A stretch of 53,575 nt of DNA from Candidatus Poribacteria bacterium (GTDB lineage: Bacteria > Poribacteria > WGA-4E > WGA-3G). A program made the position numbers and the translations under genes. Of the stretch, positions 39,951 to 50,703 are shown piece by piece. The notes below the pieces were generated by a model. That model saw only the letters and a list, made by a program, of their open reading frames with translations. It had not been told where the DNA came from and made no database searches. The stretch lies in assembly GCA_003635195.1 (NCBI GenBank), contig PYIY01000097.1, forward strand, positions 1 to 53,575, written 5' to 3'. How positions within the stretch are numbered: the first letter of the stretch is position 1; the number at the start of each line of letters is the position of its first letter.

Positions 39951-41897
39951 TTAAAATAAAAACCGGTACATCGGTTGGTTCGTCGTAATTCCTATGATGC
40001 TCCATACACTGCCGACAATAAATTCACCCAAGATCAGACCGAGAAAGAACGGAATGAGTTTTCGGTGCGCGCTCACACCGCCGTGCCGAAGAATAATCCA
40101 CTTGATGACAGAACTCACCAAAATTGAAAACCAAAACACGTTCATTGACCAGCTGCTGGAGATAGCAAACCCAGCAGGGTGAAAGGGCCACCAAAAAAGT
40201 CGCATCCGCATTACCATCAGGAAACCCGTAATGAGGAAACCGATACACATTGCAACAATCGCTGGTACGTCTGGTGCCCTCGGCGAAGTCAACCAACTCT
40301 GGAGCCGGTTGAAAGGGCGCCCCGCGAACCAATCACGCGCGCCTTCAATGTAAGAGATATGATAGAACGCCCAGAACGAAGCAAATGTCCCAACAACAAT
40401 CGCAATGCACATCGCGATTAATAAGCGTCGATTGGAAATTCCGGTCCGTTCCGCTAATTTGAATCCCTCCAAAATGTGTGGCATCGGGTGCCCGCGGTAG
40501 GCACGATTGAAAAAGAAGAGATACGCCATTATCGTCAAATTGTGTGGACCGAGCAGACGTGTCCCAAAGATACGAGGCATCATCTCATCGGGACCAATAA
40601 AGTGCAAATCATGCACCGGCGAACCGAGTTCGGCGCGCATTCGGGTTACTGCGGTAGAGATCGCATAATAGATACCAAAAAACACGAGGATCGCCCAGAC
40701 AGACATCCCCGCTGTTTTACAGAACCCGACGATAAAGATAAGACTTGCGATAAGCCCTAACACCGTCACCCGATAGGACATCGGTTCATCTGAATCGTCA
40801 ACACGCGGGTCGTTTCTAAATAACTTACGTCCAACCTGTGCGAGATGCTTCCGCGTCGCTATAATTGCGATAACAAACAAACCGAGATATGCACCGAAAG
40901 ATTGCTCATCTGTGAAAGGGAAATTCGGCATGCCCCGTACGCCTAAAGCATCTCCAAAGACCCGCTCTACCTTCCAAAAGAGATAGAAAAACCAGCATGA
41001 AAAGGACAGATCCAGCGGAATAAAGAAAGCGATCCCCACAGCGAACGGGAAGACAGCGATAGGGGTCCAACCCACCGCACTCCACGGCTTCTGTGTAAAG
41101 AACGGACGTAAATCGTAGAGCCTACCGCCTAAACTCGGCACATTCGGATAAAGATAGTGAAGCCCGTTGAGGATGTCAATCGCTCCAGCAATCCCGAACC
41201 CAAGCCACATCATTTTATTTGTCAACAAGTTCGTTCTACCGCCACTTGTCAACTCAAGTGGTAACTGAATGATCGGATAGCTCAGTTTCTCGTGCTCTGT
41301 CCACTGCTTTCGCACGAGACTGTTGATACACACCATCAGGAATACCATCACGCACAGGAAGCCACCCCAAGTGACCGTTGTCGTGAGCCAACCTTGGACA
41401 GTCTCCCATTGGTAAAGCGTTGTCTCACCGCGATAATACTCTGTTAAAAAAAGCCGCTCTTTGACAGCCATCCAATCTGGAATATACCGATGAAATAGAT
41501 CTGCCCAGTCATTTTCTGGCGTTGCGTACCAGAACGCATACGGAATCATCGGAATCAGGACGCGAAGGACATCGTGCCCCGCCAATGAAGAAGCGATCGC
41601 CAGCATGACGTAAACTGTCAGCAATTCGCCCTGCTGCATAGCAATTCCAGGGGCTACCCGTCCCAAGACAAGGTTAACACCTGTGATAACAAAAACGCAG
41701 AAAATGACGTTAAAATAGAGAGAAATAGTCGTCGGATACCCTTGCCCGGCAGAGTCCAGAATCCAGTACATGTTCGGGATGATAAGGAGGGTGCCGAGTA
41801 GAATCGCTCGCCATGACGCGCCAAACTTAATATTTCGACTATTTTGTTCGGGAGGTTCTCTAAATCTATAAGGTGCTGAAGTCAATTCGCTCTTCAA
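39951..41897 (-). CDS. polytopic membrane protein (DUF6785/DUF6784-like, OPT-like)
   Basis: A 648-residue inner-membrane protein with about 14 hydrophobic helices. Landmarks are QGELLTVYVMLAIASSLAGHD, WTEHEKLSYPIIQLPLEL and RAELGSPVHDLHFIGPDEM, which recur in DUF6785/DUF6784 proteins related to oligopeptide transporters (OPT). The transported compound is unknown. Its N-terminus faces a divergent PhyH gene with a strong promoter between them. A TCAGTTA-type stutter lies between its stop and trpD. Confidence 0.75.
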   Translation of the reverse strand: MKSELTSAPYRFREPPEQNSRNIKFGASWRAILLGTLLIIPNMYWILDSAGQGYPTTISLYFNVIFCVFVITGVNLVLGRVAPGIAMQQGELLTVYVMLAIASSLAGHDVLRVLIPMIPYAFWYATPENDWADLFHRYIPDWMAVKERLFLTEYYRGETTLYQWETVQGWLTTTVTWGGFLCVMVFLMVCINSLVRKQWTEHEKLSYPIIQLPLELTSGGRTNLLTNKMMWLGFGIAGAIDILNGLHYLYPNVPSLGGRLYDLRPFFTQKPWSAVGWTPIAVFPFAVGIAFFIPLDLSFSCWFFYLFWKVERVFGDALGVRGMPNFPFTDEQSFGAYLGLFVIAIIATRKHLAQVGRKLFRNDPRVDDSDEPMSYRVTVLGLIASLIFIVGFCKTAGMSVWAILVFFGIYYAISTAVTRMRAELGSPVHDLHFIGPDEMMPRIFGTRLLGPHNLTIMAYLFFFNRAYRGHPMPHILEGFKLAERTGISNRRLLIAMCIAIVVGTFASFWAFYHISYIEGARDWFAGRPFNRLQSWLTSPRAPDVPAIVAMCIGFLITGFLMVMRMRLFWWPFHPAGFAISSSWSMNVFWFSILVSSVIKWIILRHGGVSAHRKLIPFFLGLILGEFIVGSVWSIIGITTNQPMYRFLF

Positions 41898-42011
41898 ACT
41901 ACGCGATATTTCCCTTTCACACGTCTGTACGCGTTTGGATGAATTAAATGCTGTCTAATCCTATCCATGCCTTGAAAGCCAAACGTTATATGCTATTAAA
42001 ATAAAATTGCT

Positions 42012-42040
42012 TTGATTTTTTTCCGTAGACCCTGTATAAT
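42012..42040 (+). promoter_or_regulatory. sigma70-type promoter for PhyH
   Basis: TTGATT (42012-42017), 17-bp spacer, perfect TATAAT (42035-42040). The leader is about 62 nt long. Confidence 0.75.
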
Positions 42041-42108
42041 GTATAGCATGATTAGAATCCCGGTTCGCAGATCAAGGCTACTTTCAGCATATTAAAAGGA
42101 CAAATCCT

Positions 42109-42948
42109 ATGGATATTACAACTGATGCTGCCGAAGCAGCAGTCTTTACATCACAAGACAAAGAATTTGTCGAGAACAACGGGTATCTGTTGATCAGAAA
42201 CGCCTTACCCCCCGATGTCGTCGCGGAAATTGATGCCGCTGTTGACGAAGTTTACGCCAAAGAAGAAGCCGCGGGGAACCTTGAAGCAGGCGGTAAATTG
42301 AACCTCCGTAACTGCATCACGCACCACGAGGCATTCCTTCAACTCCTTGATTGGCAAAAAACGGTGCCGCTCGCTTACGGGGTTCTCAATTGGAACGTAC
42401 AGATGATTACATCACACCTCATCGTGCTACCGCCAAAGGAGGAGCCACCGCCTGAGGTAAAGAACCGCATCGGCTTGCACCGCGACGGTGGCACGTCACA
42501 TGCCGAAATGCAGGAACCCCACCCGCGCATCATGCTTAAGATTGCTTACGCTATCAGCGACCAATCCGATCCCGCTTCAGGCGCGACCGTGCTGGTACCC
42601 GGAAGTAACCGATTGACAGGTAGGCCGGCACTTGACCCAAATACGGGTTCGGCACGCGGTGCTATTTCTATGAATGTCAACGCGGGAGATGCGTTTCTCT
42701 TTGAGCAACGCACATGGCACGGGATCGGACACAACTGGTCCGATATACCGCGCAAAACTATCTTCATGGGATACGCCTATCGCTGGGTCAAACCGATGGA
42801 TTATATCACGATGCCTGACGAACTGGTCGCCAAATGTAACCCGATCCAGAAGCAATTAATCGGGGTCGTCAGCGATCCGCTCAGCTACTATCTGCCGAAG
42901 GACCAAGATGTACCGTTGCGCGCCGCGCTCAATTCGGAGGCGCGATAA
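42109..42948 (+). CDS. phytanoyl-CoA dioxygenase family protein (PhyH)
   Basis: A second Fe(II)/2-oxoglutarate hydroxylase, 279 residues. Iron ligands are His124 and Asp126 (LHRDGG) and a distal His in RTWHGIGHN (204 or 208); Arg215 probably binds 2-oxoglutarate. It shares only the core with the PhyH at 19.6 kb, so the two likely differ in substrate. AAAAGGA precedes ATG42109, and a good promoter makes it an independent transcript. Confidence 0.88.
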   Translation: MDITTDAAEAAVFTSQDKEFVENNGYLLIRNALPPDVVAEIDAAVDEVYAKEEAAGNLEAGGKLNLRNCITHHEAFLQLLDWQKTVPLAYGVLNWNVQMITSHLIVLPPKEEPPPEVKNRIGLHRDGGTSHAEMQEPHPRIMLKIAYAISDQSDPASGATVLVPGSNRLTGRPALDPNTGSARGAISMNVNAGDAFLFEQRTWHGIGHNWSDIPRKTIFMGYAYRWVKPMDYITMPDELVAKCNPIQKQLIGVVSDPLSYYLPKDQDVPLRAALNSEAR

Positions 42949-42983
42949 CTCATAAGCACGTAGCGTCAGGATGTGCCCACTCA

Positions 42984-43889
42984 CTATTCAAGTTTGCCCT
43001 TGAGCGAAAGGCTATAATCAAGAAGGGCATTTGCATACGGTATATTGTGAAGCCCATACCCACTATCGCCTTTAACCATGTCGTAGTTCAGTTTTGCGTC
43101 CAGATAAGCCTGTGAAGTTTTGTCCGGTGCAGCGTCAAGCATCGTTTTGACGGCTTGCATCTTCGCCTCTACCTCAGCCCGATACTGCGGTAACTTCGTC
43201 TCCATGCTGTTATCCGCACTATCGTGACAACCTGAAGTACTACATGTCGAGAAGTCTGCAATGAATGTGTGGCCTCCGTGTTTCGCAACTGTCTCTGGAT
43301 TCTCCTTTGCCATGTGGCAATGTACACATCGCTTCTTCATCACGCGTACATGCGGCGACGGCATCCGTTTCACACCGGCACCCTCGCGTCCGAGGAACAT
43401 CTCTGATTGGGATTGGTGAACGATACCAGCACCCGCACAACCGCAGTCCATTTTATGGCAGGTAACACACAATTTTTTCGCAGGTTGCACCAATAAATGT
43501 TCCGATTTGCTCGTGTGGGAATGGCACATAGAACAAGAAACAGCATTCACCGCCGTCTCTATGTTATAAGCATGCCCCGGATAGTCCCGCTCACTAAAGA
43601 CTTCGTAACCAGCGGAGTGGCAGCTTAGGCAGGAGGTTTGCACCTCATACGGACCTTCAATCAGGTTGACAAGGGCGTGTGAGTGTCCCGCGTGTTGCCA
43701 TTCTTGATAAGCGGGTTCGGTCCCGTGACACTTGTTGCAACCTTCAGCAAACGGCGTTTTTGTGTCAGATGCTTCACTCTTTACAGGTGCTGCGTAGAGC
43801 GTCCCGACCTTATCATAGCCACAGAGTGCGAAAACGGCAATCGTTCCCATCAGTAGGGCTAACCCTAAAAATAAGAAAACCTGTTTCAT
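42984..43889 (-). CDS. exported multiheme cytochrome c
   Basis: A 301-residue periplasmic electron carrier. After a signal peptide (residues 4-23) there are five CXXCH sites (51-55, 87-91, 119-123, 141-145, 188-192) and one CX4CH site at 216-222, giving up to six hemes. The extra spacing of the last site and the Cys pair in KMDCGC are unusual. The C-terminal third is helical, as in NrfA or hydroxylamine-oxidoreductase-like cytochromes. It lies tail to tail with PhyH. A role in nitrogen- or sulfur-compound reduction is possible but unproven. Confidence 0.82.
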   Translation of the reverse strand: MKQVFLFLGLALLMGTIAVFALCGYDKVGTLYAAPVKSEASDTKTPFAEGCNKCHGTEPAYQEWQHAGHSHALVNLIEGPYEVQTSCLSCHSAGYEVFSERDYPGHAYNIETAVNAVSCSMCHSHTSKSEHLLVQPAKKLCVTCHKMDCGCAGAGIVHQSQSEMFLGREGAGVKRMPSPHVRVMKKRCVHCHMAKENPETVAKHGGHTFIADFSTCSTSGCHDSADNSMETKLPQYRAEVEAKMQAVKTMLDAAPDKTSQAYLDAKLNYDMVKGDSGYGLHNIPYANALLDYSLSLKGKLE

Positions 43890-44257
43890 GAATTTTTATT
43901 GTCCTTGTACGATTTCTTTTTTAATGCGTTGGGCTATGTCGGTTACGAAACAGCCCTTGATAGTAAATATCATACCTTATCTGCCGAAATATGTCAACAC
44001 CTTTTAGCATAGAAAACAGAGTCATTCAGTTTTAAGAAATTATAGAGTTTCGCGCCTCTTTTCACGAATCCGGTTCGGTTAGGAGGGAAATCCGCAGAAA
44101 TACCCAAGCAAAGACACCCAGCAAAAACACCGAACCTACCGGGCCTGGAGGGCAAAATTAGACAAAAAACCGAGAACTGAATGGCTCTGGCATAGAAAAC
44201 CTGTAAACTGTTCTCTTAACATTTTGCAAGACTTGCGAAAAAATTGGAGGGATCTTG
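43890..44257. repeat. repeat-containing intergenic region
   Basis: No gene. It holds ACCGAACCTACCGGGCCTGG (44129-44148), the inverse of the core at 19366-19385, an inverted pair GGTTCGG/CCGAACC (44072-44138), one inverted unit of the 10-bp TTTCTGCGGA repeat (44087-44110), and a GCATAGAAAAC direct repeat (near 44009 and 44191). Confidence 0.65.
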
Positions 44258-44923
44258 ATGTCTCAATCCGAAAATGGAATAAATCTTTTCAATGGTAAAA
44301 ATATGGACGGTTGGCTCGCACGCGGCGGCACCCCCCAGCATGAATGGGATGCCGCTGGCAGCGTTGCTCTTAACTCTGACGACGCAAAACTGCTCACAAC
44401 GACAACCGGTGAAGGAATCTTCTACAACGGGGCCACAGGACGAACCGCCGACATCTATACCGAAGCAGAATACGGCGATTGTGAACTCCACGTGGAGTTT
44501 ATGGTACCACAAGGTTCTAACTCCGGCGTTTATCTTATGGGTAGGTACGAAATCCAAATATTGGACAGTTGGGGTGAGACAGAACTTCGCTATGGCACCT
44601 GTGGCGGCGTATATTGTCGTTGGATCGACAATCAACCGGTAGACGGCGTACCGCCCCGCGTCAATGCCAGTAAACCGCCAGGTGAGTGGCAAACGTACGA
44701 CATCACCTTCCGGGCACCCAAATTTGATGCCGATGGCAATAAAATTGCCAATGCTACTTTTGTTGAGGTCGTGTGGAATGGACAGATCGTCCATGAAGAT
44801 GTTGAAGTCGTCGGTTGCACACGTGGCGCGATGGTGGAAGAAGAAGCCGCTACAGGCCCACTCTTGTTGCAAGGAGACCACGGACCTGTCGCCTACCGCA
44901 ACGTTGTGCTTAAACCCGCTTAA
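44258..44923 (+). CDS. DUF1080 family protein (3-keto-disaccharide hydrolase-like)
   Basis: A 221-residue beta-sandwich of the DUF1080 family, glycan-active proteins related to LamG and to 3-keto-glycoside hydrolases. Typical sequences are LFNGKNMDGWLARGG, DCELHVEFMVPQGSNSGVYL, GRYEIQILDSWG and GEWQTYDITFRAP. No signal peptide is apparent, so it may act in the cytoplasm. ATG44258 follows GGAGG by 9 nt; a TTG directly before is in frame. The next gene downstream is a Gfo/Idh/MocA dehydrogenase, a frequent neighbour of DUF1080 genes. Confidence 0.88.
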   Translation: MSQSENGINLFNGKNMDGWLARGGTPQHEWDAAGSVALNSDDAKLLTTTTGEGIFYNGATGRTADIYTEAEYGDCELHVEFMVPQGSNSGVYLMGRYEIQILDSWGETELRYGTCGGVYCRWIDNQPVDGVPPRVNASKPPGEWQTYDITFRAPKFDADGNKIANATFVEVVWNGQIVHEDVEVVGCTRGAMVEEEAATGPLLLQGDHGPVAYRNVVLKPA

Positions 44924-45041
44924 AACCATTGGGTGTAAATCACAAACTATCTTGCTTACAGACTACCACTTTCCGGTACGAGCGAGCTGTGCTCGCGATA
45001 TTTATACTTGGCTCCAACAGTAGTGTAGAAGGAAAATTTTA

Positions 45042-45157
45042 TAGTAAAATCCAAAAATAAGTTTACACTTGTCACTCGTAGGGGTGTTTCTTCAGGTATA
45101 CGGAAAGCAACGTTATCAATCATTTACCCTAACCGAACCGCAAGGAAAATTAAAAAA
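45042..45157 (+). repeat. intergenic repeat and third leader-repeat terminus
   Basis: TTTATAGTAAAATCC followed by GGTGTTTCTTCA repeats a pair seen at 28876-28978. The last 27 nt, ACCGAACCGCAAGGAAAATTA plus an A run, match the end of the leader repeat before the gene at 21753 and supply the ribosome site here. Confidence 0.55.
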
Positions 45158-46216
45158 ATGCGAAAATTTAAACTTGGTGTTATCGGTGCAGGCGGTATCG
45201 TCTGCCGGATGCATCTCCCCGACCTCGTACAAGGCACCGACTTTGAAGTGAGTGTCATCGGCGGTAGACGCGAACACCGTCTCAAACATCAATGTCAAGA
45301 GTTCGATATACCGAACTGGACACAAGACTACGACGCAATCATCGCTGATGGGACGCTTGATGCTATTCTTGTCGGCACGCCACATCCTTTGCACGTCTCG
45401 TGGGGTGTCAAAGCGTTGGAAGCCGGCAAGCATGTGCTTATGCAGAAACCGCTCTGCGGCGAGATGGATGAAGCGAATCAATTTGTGGCAGCAGCCGAAG
45501 CCAGCGACAAAACGGTGATGTGTCTCCCACATTTCAACGCCGCTGTCTATAAAATCCGCCAATTAATCGCTGAAGAGACAATCGGACGTGTTTCCGGGGC
45601 GAGAATGCGGAGTAGCCATGGCGGACCTGAGATCTATTACGCAGAGATCCGCGACATCTTTGGTGAAACAGGGGACGATTTGTGGTTCTTCGATGCGAAA
45701 CAAGCAAGCGTCGGCGCACTTTTCGACATGGGTGTTTATGCTGTTTCCAGTCTTGTCGCAATGCTCGGGACCTTCAAACGGGTAACCGGCTTCGTTTCTA
45801 CTTTCGACAAACCGACCGAATTAGAGGATGTCGCGACGCTTGTGCTTGAGATGCAATCCGGCGGAATTGTCACGGCGGAGACGAGTTGGTGCGATCCTGC
45901 ACGTACGGGTGAAGGGAGTGTGCATGGCACAGCAGGTAAGTTTATAATGCCCGGTAAGGATGGCGCAGCACTCAGTCAATTAACACCCACCTCTTATACG
46001 CGCGAACATGCCCCGGTCGATGTCAAAGCGATTGATTGTTCGGACGCTGCACCGAGCGGAATGCACGCACATTTCGCCGAGCATATCCGGGAAGGAACAC
46101 AACCGCCACTCTCGAATGTGTACACGGCGCGGCACGTCACTGAGATTTTGCTCGCCGGACTTGAATCTTCTGCAACGGGTAGCGCAATCGAATTGACCAC
46201 AGCAGCGGACAGATAG
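45158..46216 (+). CDS. Gfo/Idh/MocA family oxidoreductase
   Basis: A 352-residue NAD(P)-dependent dehydrogenase. The Rossmann loop GVIGAGGIVCRMH covers residues 7-19 and the catalytic motif is QKP at 96-98. The substrate domain contains FDMGVYAVSSL. The fourth gene of this family in the window and not closely similar to the others. The ribosome-binding site AAGGAAAA is part of the leader repeat. Neighbouring DUF1080 and pectate-lyase genes suggest a role in processing oxidised or unsaturated sugars. Confidence 0.88.
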   Translation: MRKFKLGVIGAGGIVCRMHLPDLVQGTDFEVSVIGGRREHRLKHQCQEFDIPNWTQDYDAIIADGTLDAILVGTPHPLHVSWGVKALEAGKHVLMQKPLCGEMDEANQFVAAAEASDKTVMCLPHFNAAVYKIRQLIAEETIGRVSGARMRSSHGGPEIYYAEIRDIFGETGDDLWFFDAKQASVGALFDMGVYAVSSLVAMLGTFKRVTGFVSTFDKPTELEDVATLVLEMQSGGIVTAETSWCDPARTGEGSVHGTAGKFIMPGKDGAALSQLTPTSYTREHAPVDVKAIDCSDAAPSGMHAHFAEHIREGTQPPLSNVYTARHVTEILLAGLESSATGSAIELTTAADR

Positions 46217-46326
46217 TTGATGTGAGTTGGAAAATCACGACCGAGAGTGCTTCGCAGTGAGAATCCTACAGAAAATTGCTGCGATTCGGCACACTGTCCG
46301 ACGAATCCAGCAGGCATGACACTCGG

Positions 46327-47373
46327 TCATTCCTTCGGGAGCTTGTGTTTTTCTCTCCACCGTAGGTACTCATCCGTGATTAACCGGGTGGCCCAGCTAC
46401 CGTAGTAGGCGTAGCCGGTGCGGCGTTCTTGTCCGATCTCGGAGAACGAGTAGCGGACCACTGAGTCGCGGTCGAGAAAGATTGGACGGTTGCTATCAAT
46501 CTCATAGAAACGCGCCCAGAGCGGGCCCGCGTCGGGATCCGCCACGACCCGCTTATCGTTCTGCCCCGCTGCATCAGTGAACGCCTCTAAGTGGATGCCG
46601 TGAATCGCAACACTCTTGAACCACCCAACGGCACCCTCCACAGCGGCGATGATCGCCGGCGTGGGTTCTTCAACTGACATCAGGAAGCGCACGACACCAA
46701 CACTTTCAGCACCTGAAATTGATGGCGGCTCATAGGAACGCGCCCACGCAGGCGCAAGCGTTTTTTCGTCATGCTGCGCACACCAGGCAGTGAGCTTACC
46801 ATCCTGTTCGATCTGCGTACGCAGGATGCAGTCGATCCCCTTGGTTACAGCAGCTTTAGTCTTAGTGCGGTACTCCGTTTCTAAGAACGCATAGTCTGAA
46901 GATTCAGAGACATCTCGGAGAAGTTCGAGAATTCGCACCATAGCATTGTCATTGAATGTGATGTGGCGATGGTAGCCTTTGCTTATCGGATAATACTGAG
47001 GCCACCCGCCATTTGGATATTGCGCCTCAAGAATATGGGACAGACCTTTGAGAAACGCCTGTCGGTAGCGCAGCTCGTTTGTCGCAGAAAACGCACGGGC
47101 AAGAAATCGTAATTCGCCAATGGTGGCACTGTTGTCGAACGTTCCGTGCAGATCGTCACTTTTGCCATCAAACGGCTCAGATGCCGTGTCTCGATTCTTG
47201 GGCCAACTGCCGTGTGGTGTCTGCCACGTGAGGACGTTGTCGGCAATGCGGCGGCCCGCCTCACTCTGAAACCATTCGGCGGATTGCTTCGCGTATCGGG
47301 AAGGAACGGTTGCATCAGAAAATGACAACAGCAAAAGGCACAAGACACAAATAACAGTGAGTTGGAACTTCAT
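46327..47373 (-). CDS. pelA: pectate lyase (PL10, PelA-like)
   Basis: A secreted enzyme of 348 residues that cleaves polygalacturonate by beta-elimination. A signal peptide (residues 5-21) precedes an alpha-helical toroid with DNVLTWQTPHGSWPKN, GTFDNSATIGELRFLAR and EAQYPNGGWPQYYPI, the repeats typical of PelA family-10 lyases. The acidic calcium site and the catalytic arginine region TAWCAQHD fit the family. A promoter lies upstream at 47408-47436. Its unsaturated galacturonide products would suit the oxidoreductase genes nearby. Confidence 0.9.
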   Translation of the reverse strand: MKFQLTVICVLCLLLLSFSDATVPSRYAKQSAEWFQSEAGRRIADNVLTWQTPHGSWPKNRDTASEPFDGKSDDLHGTFDNSATIGELRFLARAFSATNELRYRQAFLKGLSHILEAQYPNGGWPQYYPISKGYHRHITFNDNAMVRILELLRDVSESSDYAFLETEYRTKTKAAVTKGIDCILRTQIEQDGKLTAWCAQHDEKTLAPAWARSYEPPSISGAESVGVVRFLMSVEEPTPAIIAAVEGAVGWFKSVAIHGIHLEAFTDAAGQNDKRVVADPDAGPLWARFYEIDSNRPIFLDRDSVVRYSFSEIGQERRTGYAYYGSWATRLITDEYLRWREKHKLPKE

Positions 47374-47407
47374 AAAGGTATCCTGTCGTTAGTATGCTGG
47401 TTGATGC

Positions 47408-47436
47408 ATTATATGCTTAATTTCAACTATAGTAAA
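47408..47436 (-). promoter_or_regulatory. promoter for the pectate lyase gene
   Basis: On the minus strand TTTACT (47431-47436) and TATAAT (47408-47413) are 17 bp apart. The -35 box is moderate and the -10 box perfect. Confidence 0.5.
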
Positions 47437-47515
47437 CTGGGTTAGGTCGGAAAGAAAAGAGAGGTGTTTCATGTAGGCGCGGCTAAAAACCCGCCTACAT
47501 GAAATATCTAAAAGT

Positions 47516-47968
47516 TTAACCTAAATTGGCGTGAAACTCATACCAGTCATCAAGGTTGTTGAGATTCACAGCGTCTAAGATAGAGCCATCATCGTTAACA
47601 CCGCTTGCGCCAAGGATGCTCCCGCGGGTATCATCATCGTGATTGTAGCCCGTAATTGCGGCGTTCAGTTCATCGACTGCCGCTTGGTCAAGGCTTCCGC
47701 CGCTCTGTTCCAAGACCCACGCTTCAAACTGCGGATAAGTGGGTGAATTGTCGCTAATGTATGCCAGCGTAGCATCCTTATCCAGTCCGAGTCCATCTAA
47801 CACCATCTGATCGAAACCCGCGCCGCATGCGGGGTAATCTTCATGGAGGACACCTTTGGCATCCATTAGCACTTTCGACCAAAATCGTGGAAGATGCAGC
47901 ACGCCGAGCGGTCCTGCAACTCCGGAACTAATTGTCGGAATTATTTGTGTCTTCCTTCTTCCGAACAT
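47516..47968 (-). CDS. DUF5069-like protein
   Basis: A 150-residue soluble protein. The core LHLPRFWSKVLMDAKGVLHEDY, FDQMVLDGLGLDKD and YPQFEAWVLEQSGG matches what I know of DUF5069, a small helical family of unknown role found in Planctomycetes-like bacteria. GGGAGGAG gives a strong ribosome site before ATG47968. A good promoter and a 5' hairpin lie upstream. It stands alone, so no partner can be named. Confidence 0.65.
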   Translation of the reverse strand: MFGRRKTQIIPTISSGVAGPLGVLHLPRFWSKVLMDAKGVLHEDYPACGAGFDQMVLDGLGLDKDATLAYISDNSPTYPQFEAWVLEQSGGSLDQAAVDELNAAITGYNHDDDTRGSILGASGVNDDGSILDAVNLNNLDDWYEFHANLG

Positions 47969-48023
47969 ACTATTTCTCCTCCCTTACTTTGAACGTTGAG
48001 TAATAGGTCGGTATCATCAACAC

Positions 48024-48043
48024 AACAGGTGTCGTTACCTGTT
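48024..48043 (-). promoter_or_regulatory. palindrome in the leader of the DUF5069-like gene
   Basis: AACAGGT and ACCTGTT pair perfectly around a 6-nt spacer, between the promoter (-10 at 48061) and the start codon. It could be an operator for a dimeric repressor or an RNA hairpin. Confidence 0.5.
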
Positions 48044-48060
48044 ATGCGAAATTCCACCCT

Positions 48061-48088
48061 ATTATAGCAGCGCACAGAAAAAAAACAA
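48061..48088 (-). promoter_or_regulatory. promoter for the DUF5069-like gene
   Basis: TTGTTT (48083-48088) and perfect TATAAT (48061-48066) on the minus strand with a 16-bp spacer. Confidence 0.6.
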
Positions 48089-48114
48089 ATAAAATTTTTA
48101 AGGGCAGTCGCAAA

Positions 48115-48402
48115 TTATTTAACAGCGTCAGGTTTAACCACTTTAAACTTGAGTTCACCAGCCCGAATATAGCCGAGTCGTTTTCTGGCGAGCCGTTCCT
48201 TTGTCAACGCATCATTCTTCAGCATCTCAACACGCTGTTTTAGCCGATCGCGTTTAGCCTCCAATTCCCGTATCTCGGCGTGATAGGCTTCCTCAGCGAT
48301 CTGTGCGCGTTGCCAGTCGTTATAACCATTCATGAATTGTCTGACGCTGACGACAAGTAAAGCGAGGGCAATAAGAAATAAGATAGGACGAAAAATGCGC
48401 AT
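48115..48402 (-). CDS. ftsB: FtsB/DivIC-type cell-division protein
   Basis: A 95-residue bitopic membrane protein that links FtsL and FtsQ in the divisome. One transmembrane helix (residues 5-21) is followed by a coiled coil (AEIRELEAKRDRLKQRVEML) and the conserved end ERLARKRLGYIRAGE. AAAGGA precedes ATG48402. It lies 59 nt after enolase, the classical eno-ftsB arrangement, which supports the call. Confidence 0.88.
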   Translation of the reverse strand: MRIFRPILFLIALALLVVSVRQFMNGYNDWQRAQIAEEAYHAEIRELEAKRDRLKQRVEMLKNDALTKERLARKRLGYIRAGELKFKVVKPDAVK

Positions 48403-48461
48403 AGAGTGTCCTTTGAAAAGCGTAATTTAAGACAACACAGCGGCTGTCGCTATATGGGCAT

Positions 48462-49802
<1,341 letters not shown>

Positions 49803-49864
49803 CTAAATTTCACTGCGTCTAATACAATCAAGCCGCTCTTAACTGAAAACTGAAAACTGACACA

Positions 49865-50563
49865 CTATTCCTCAATAACAGCATCCGCAAGTAGGTACGC
49901 GGCTGCTAAAAAGATTAAACTACACCCAATGAGCAAATATAGCCAAAATCTGTCAGCCAATCCACCTGTTACCAAAAGCGAAACGGTGCATTTCGCACCG
50001 CCCATAATAATTGGAATGACAAGCGGAAGTAGAATGACAGAAAGTAGACTTTCGCCGCCGCTCGTGCTTGTGGACATGCCCGCTAACAGCACACCAACGG
50101 CACAAAATCCAAGCGTACCGATACTCAGCACGCCGAGCAGCTTCAATAATATACCCATCGTCACCACATCAAGCAAATCTAAGAATTGAAGGGTAATGGG
50201 AGTAATGACAATTTCCAGCAGAAATAGAAAAACGACGTTGCTAATAACTTTGGAAAGGTACAAATTGCTTACATCAACACCGGTAAGCCGTATGCCGTGC
50301 AAAGCACCGTGGGACCGTTCCACTGCAAATGAACGATTCAAGGTAATGATTCCTGCAAAAACGAACGCTGCCCAGAGCACACTCGCTGCTAATTTGCTAC
50401 GTTCTACCTTTTCCGGGAAAATCGGACCAAACGCAAAAGCAAAAATGAGGACGACTAACACGCTGAAAACGAAAACCAATACCAGCGTCCCTTTTGAACG
50501 GAATTGAAGTCCAAGATCCTTGCGAATCAACGCACCAATCTGACGGAATGCTTTTTTAATCAT
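49865..50563 (-). CDS. ccmB: heme exporter protein CcmB
   Basis: Membrane subunit of the CcmAB transporter used in cytochrome c maturation. The 232-residue protein has six hydrophobic segments and family sequences ALIRKDLGLQFRSKG, WAAFVFAGIITLNRSF, ERSHGALHGIRL and LSVILLPLVIPI. It follows ccmA after 140 nt on the same strand. Several cytochromes c in this window would need it. Confidence 0.93.
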   Translation of the reverse strand: MIKKAFRQIGALIRKDLGLQFRSKGTLVLVFVFSVLVVLIFAFAFGPIFPEKVERSKLAASVLWAAFVFAGIITLNRSFAVERSHGALHGIRLTGVDVSNLYLSKVISNVVFLFLLEIVITPITLQFLDLLDVVTMGILLKLLGVLSIGTLGFCAVGVLLAGMSTSTSGGESLLSVILLPLVIPIIMGGAKCTVSLLVTGGLADRFWLYLLIGCSLIFLAAAYLLADAVIEE

Positions 50564-50703
50564 GGCGGTTTTCGCTCCATTTCGGACAATGGACGAAACG
50601 GGTTTTCGAGGAATTCGTGCTGGTTATTTTGTCAATTACGTGCTTCAGTGTAAATCCAGTTTCAAATCGCTTCTCCATCCTACTCTTTTCCACCCCTCAC
50701 TGT

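Noticed and set aside
50564..50703. Small gene between ccmA and ccmB
   Set aside because: The only open frame is plus-strand, antisense to the operon direction and without a ribosome site.
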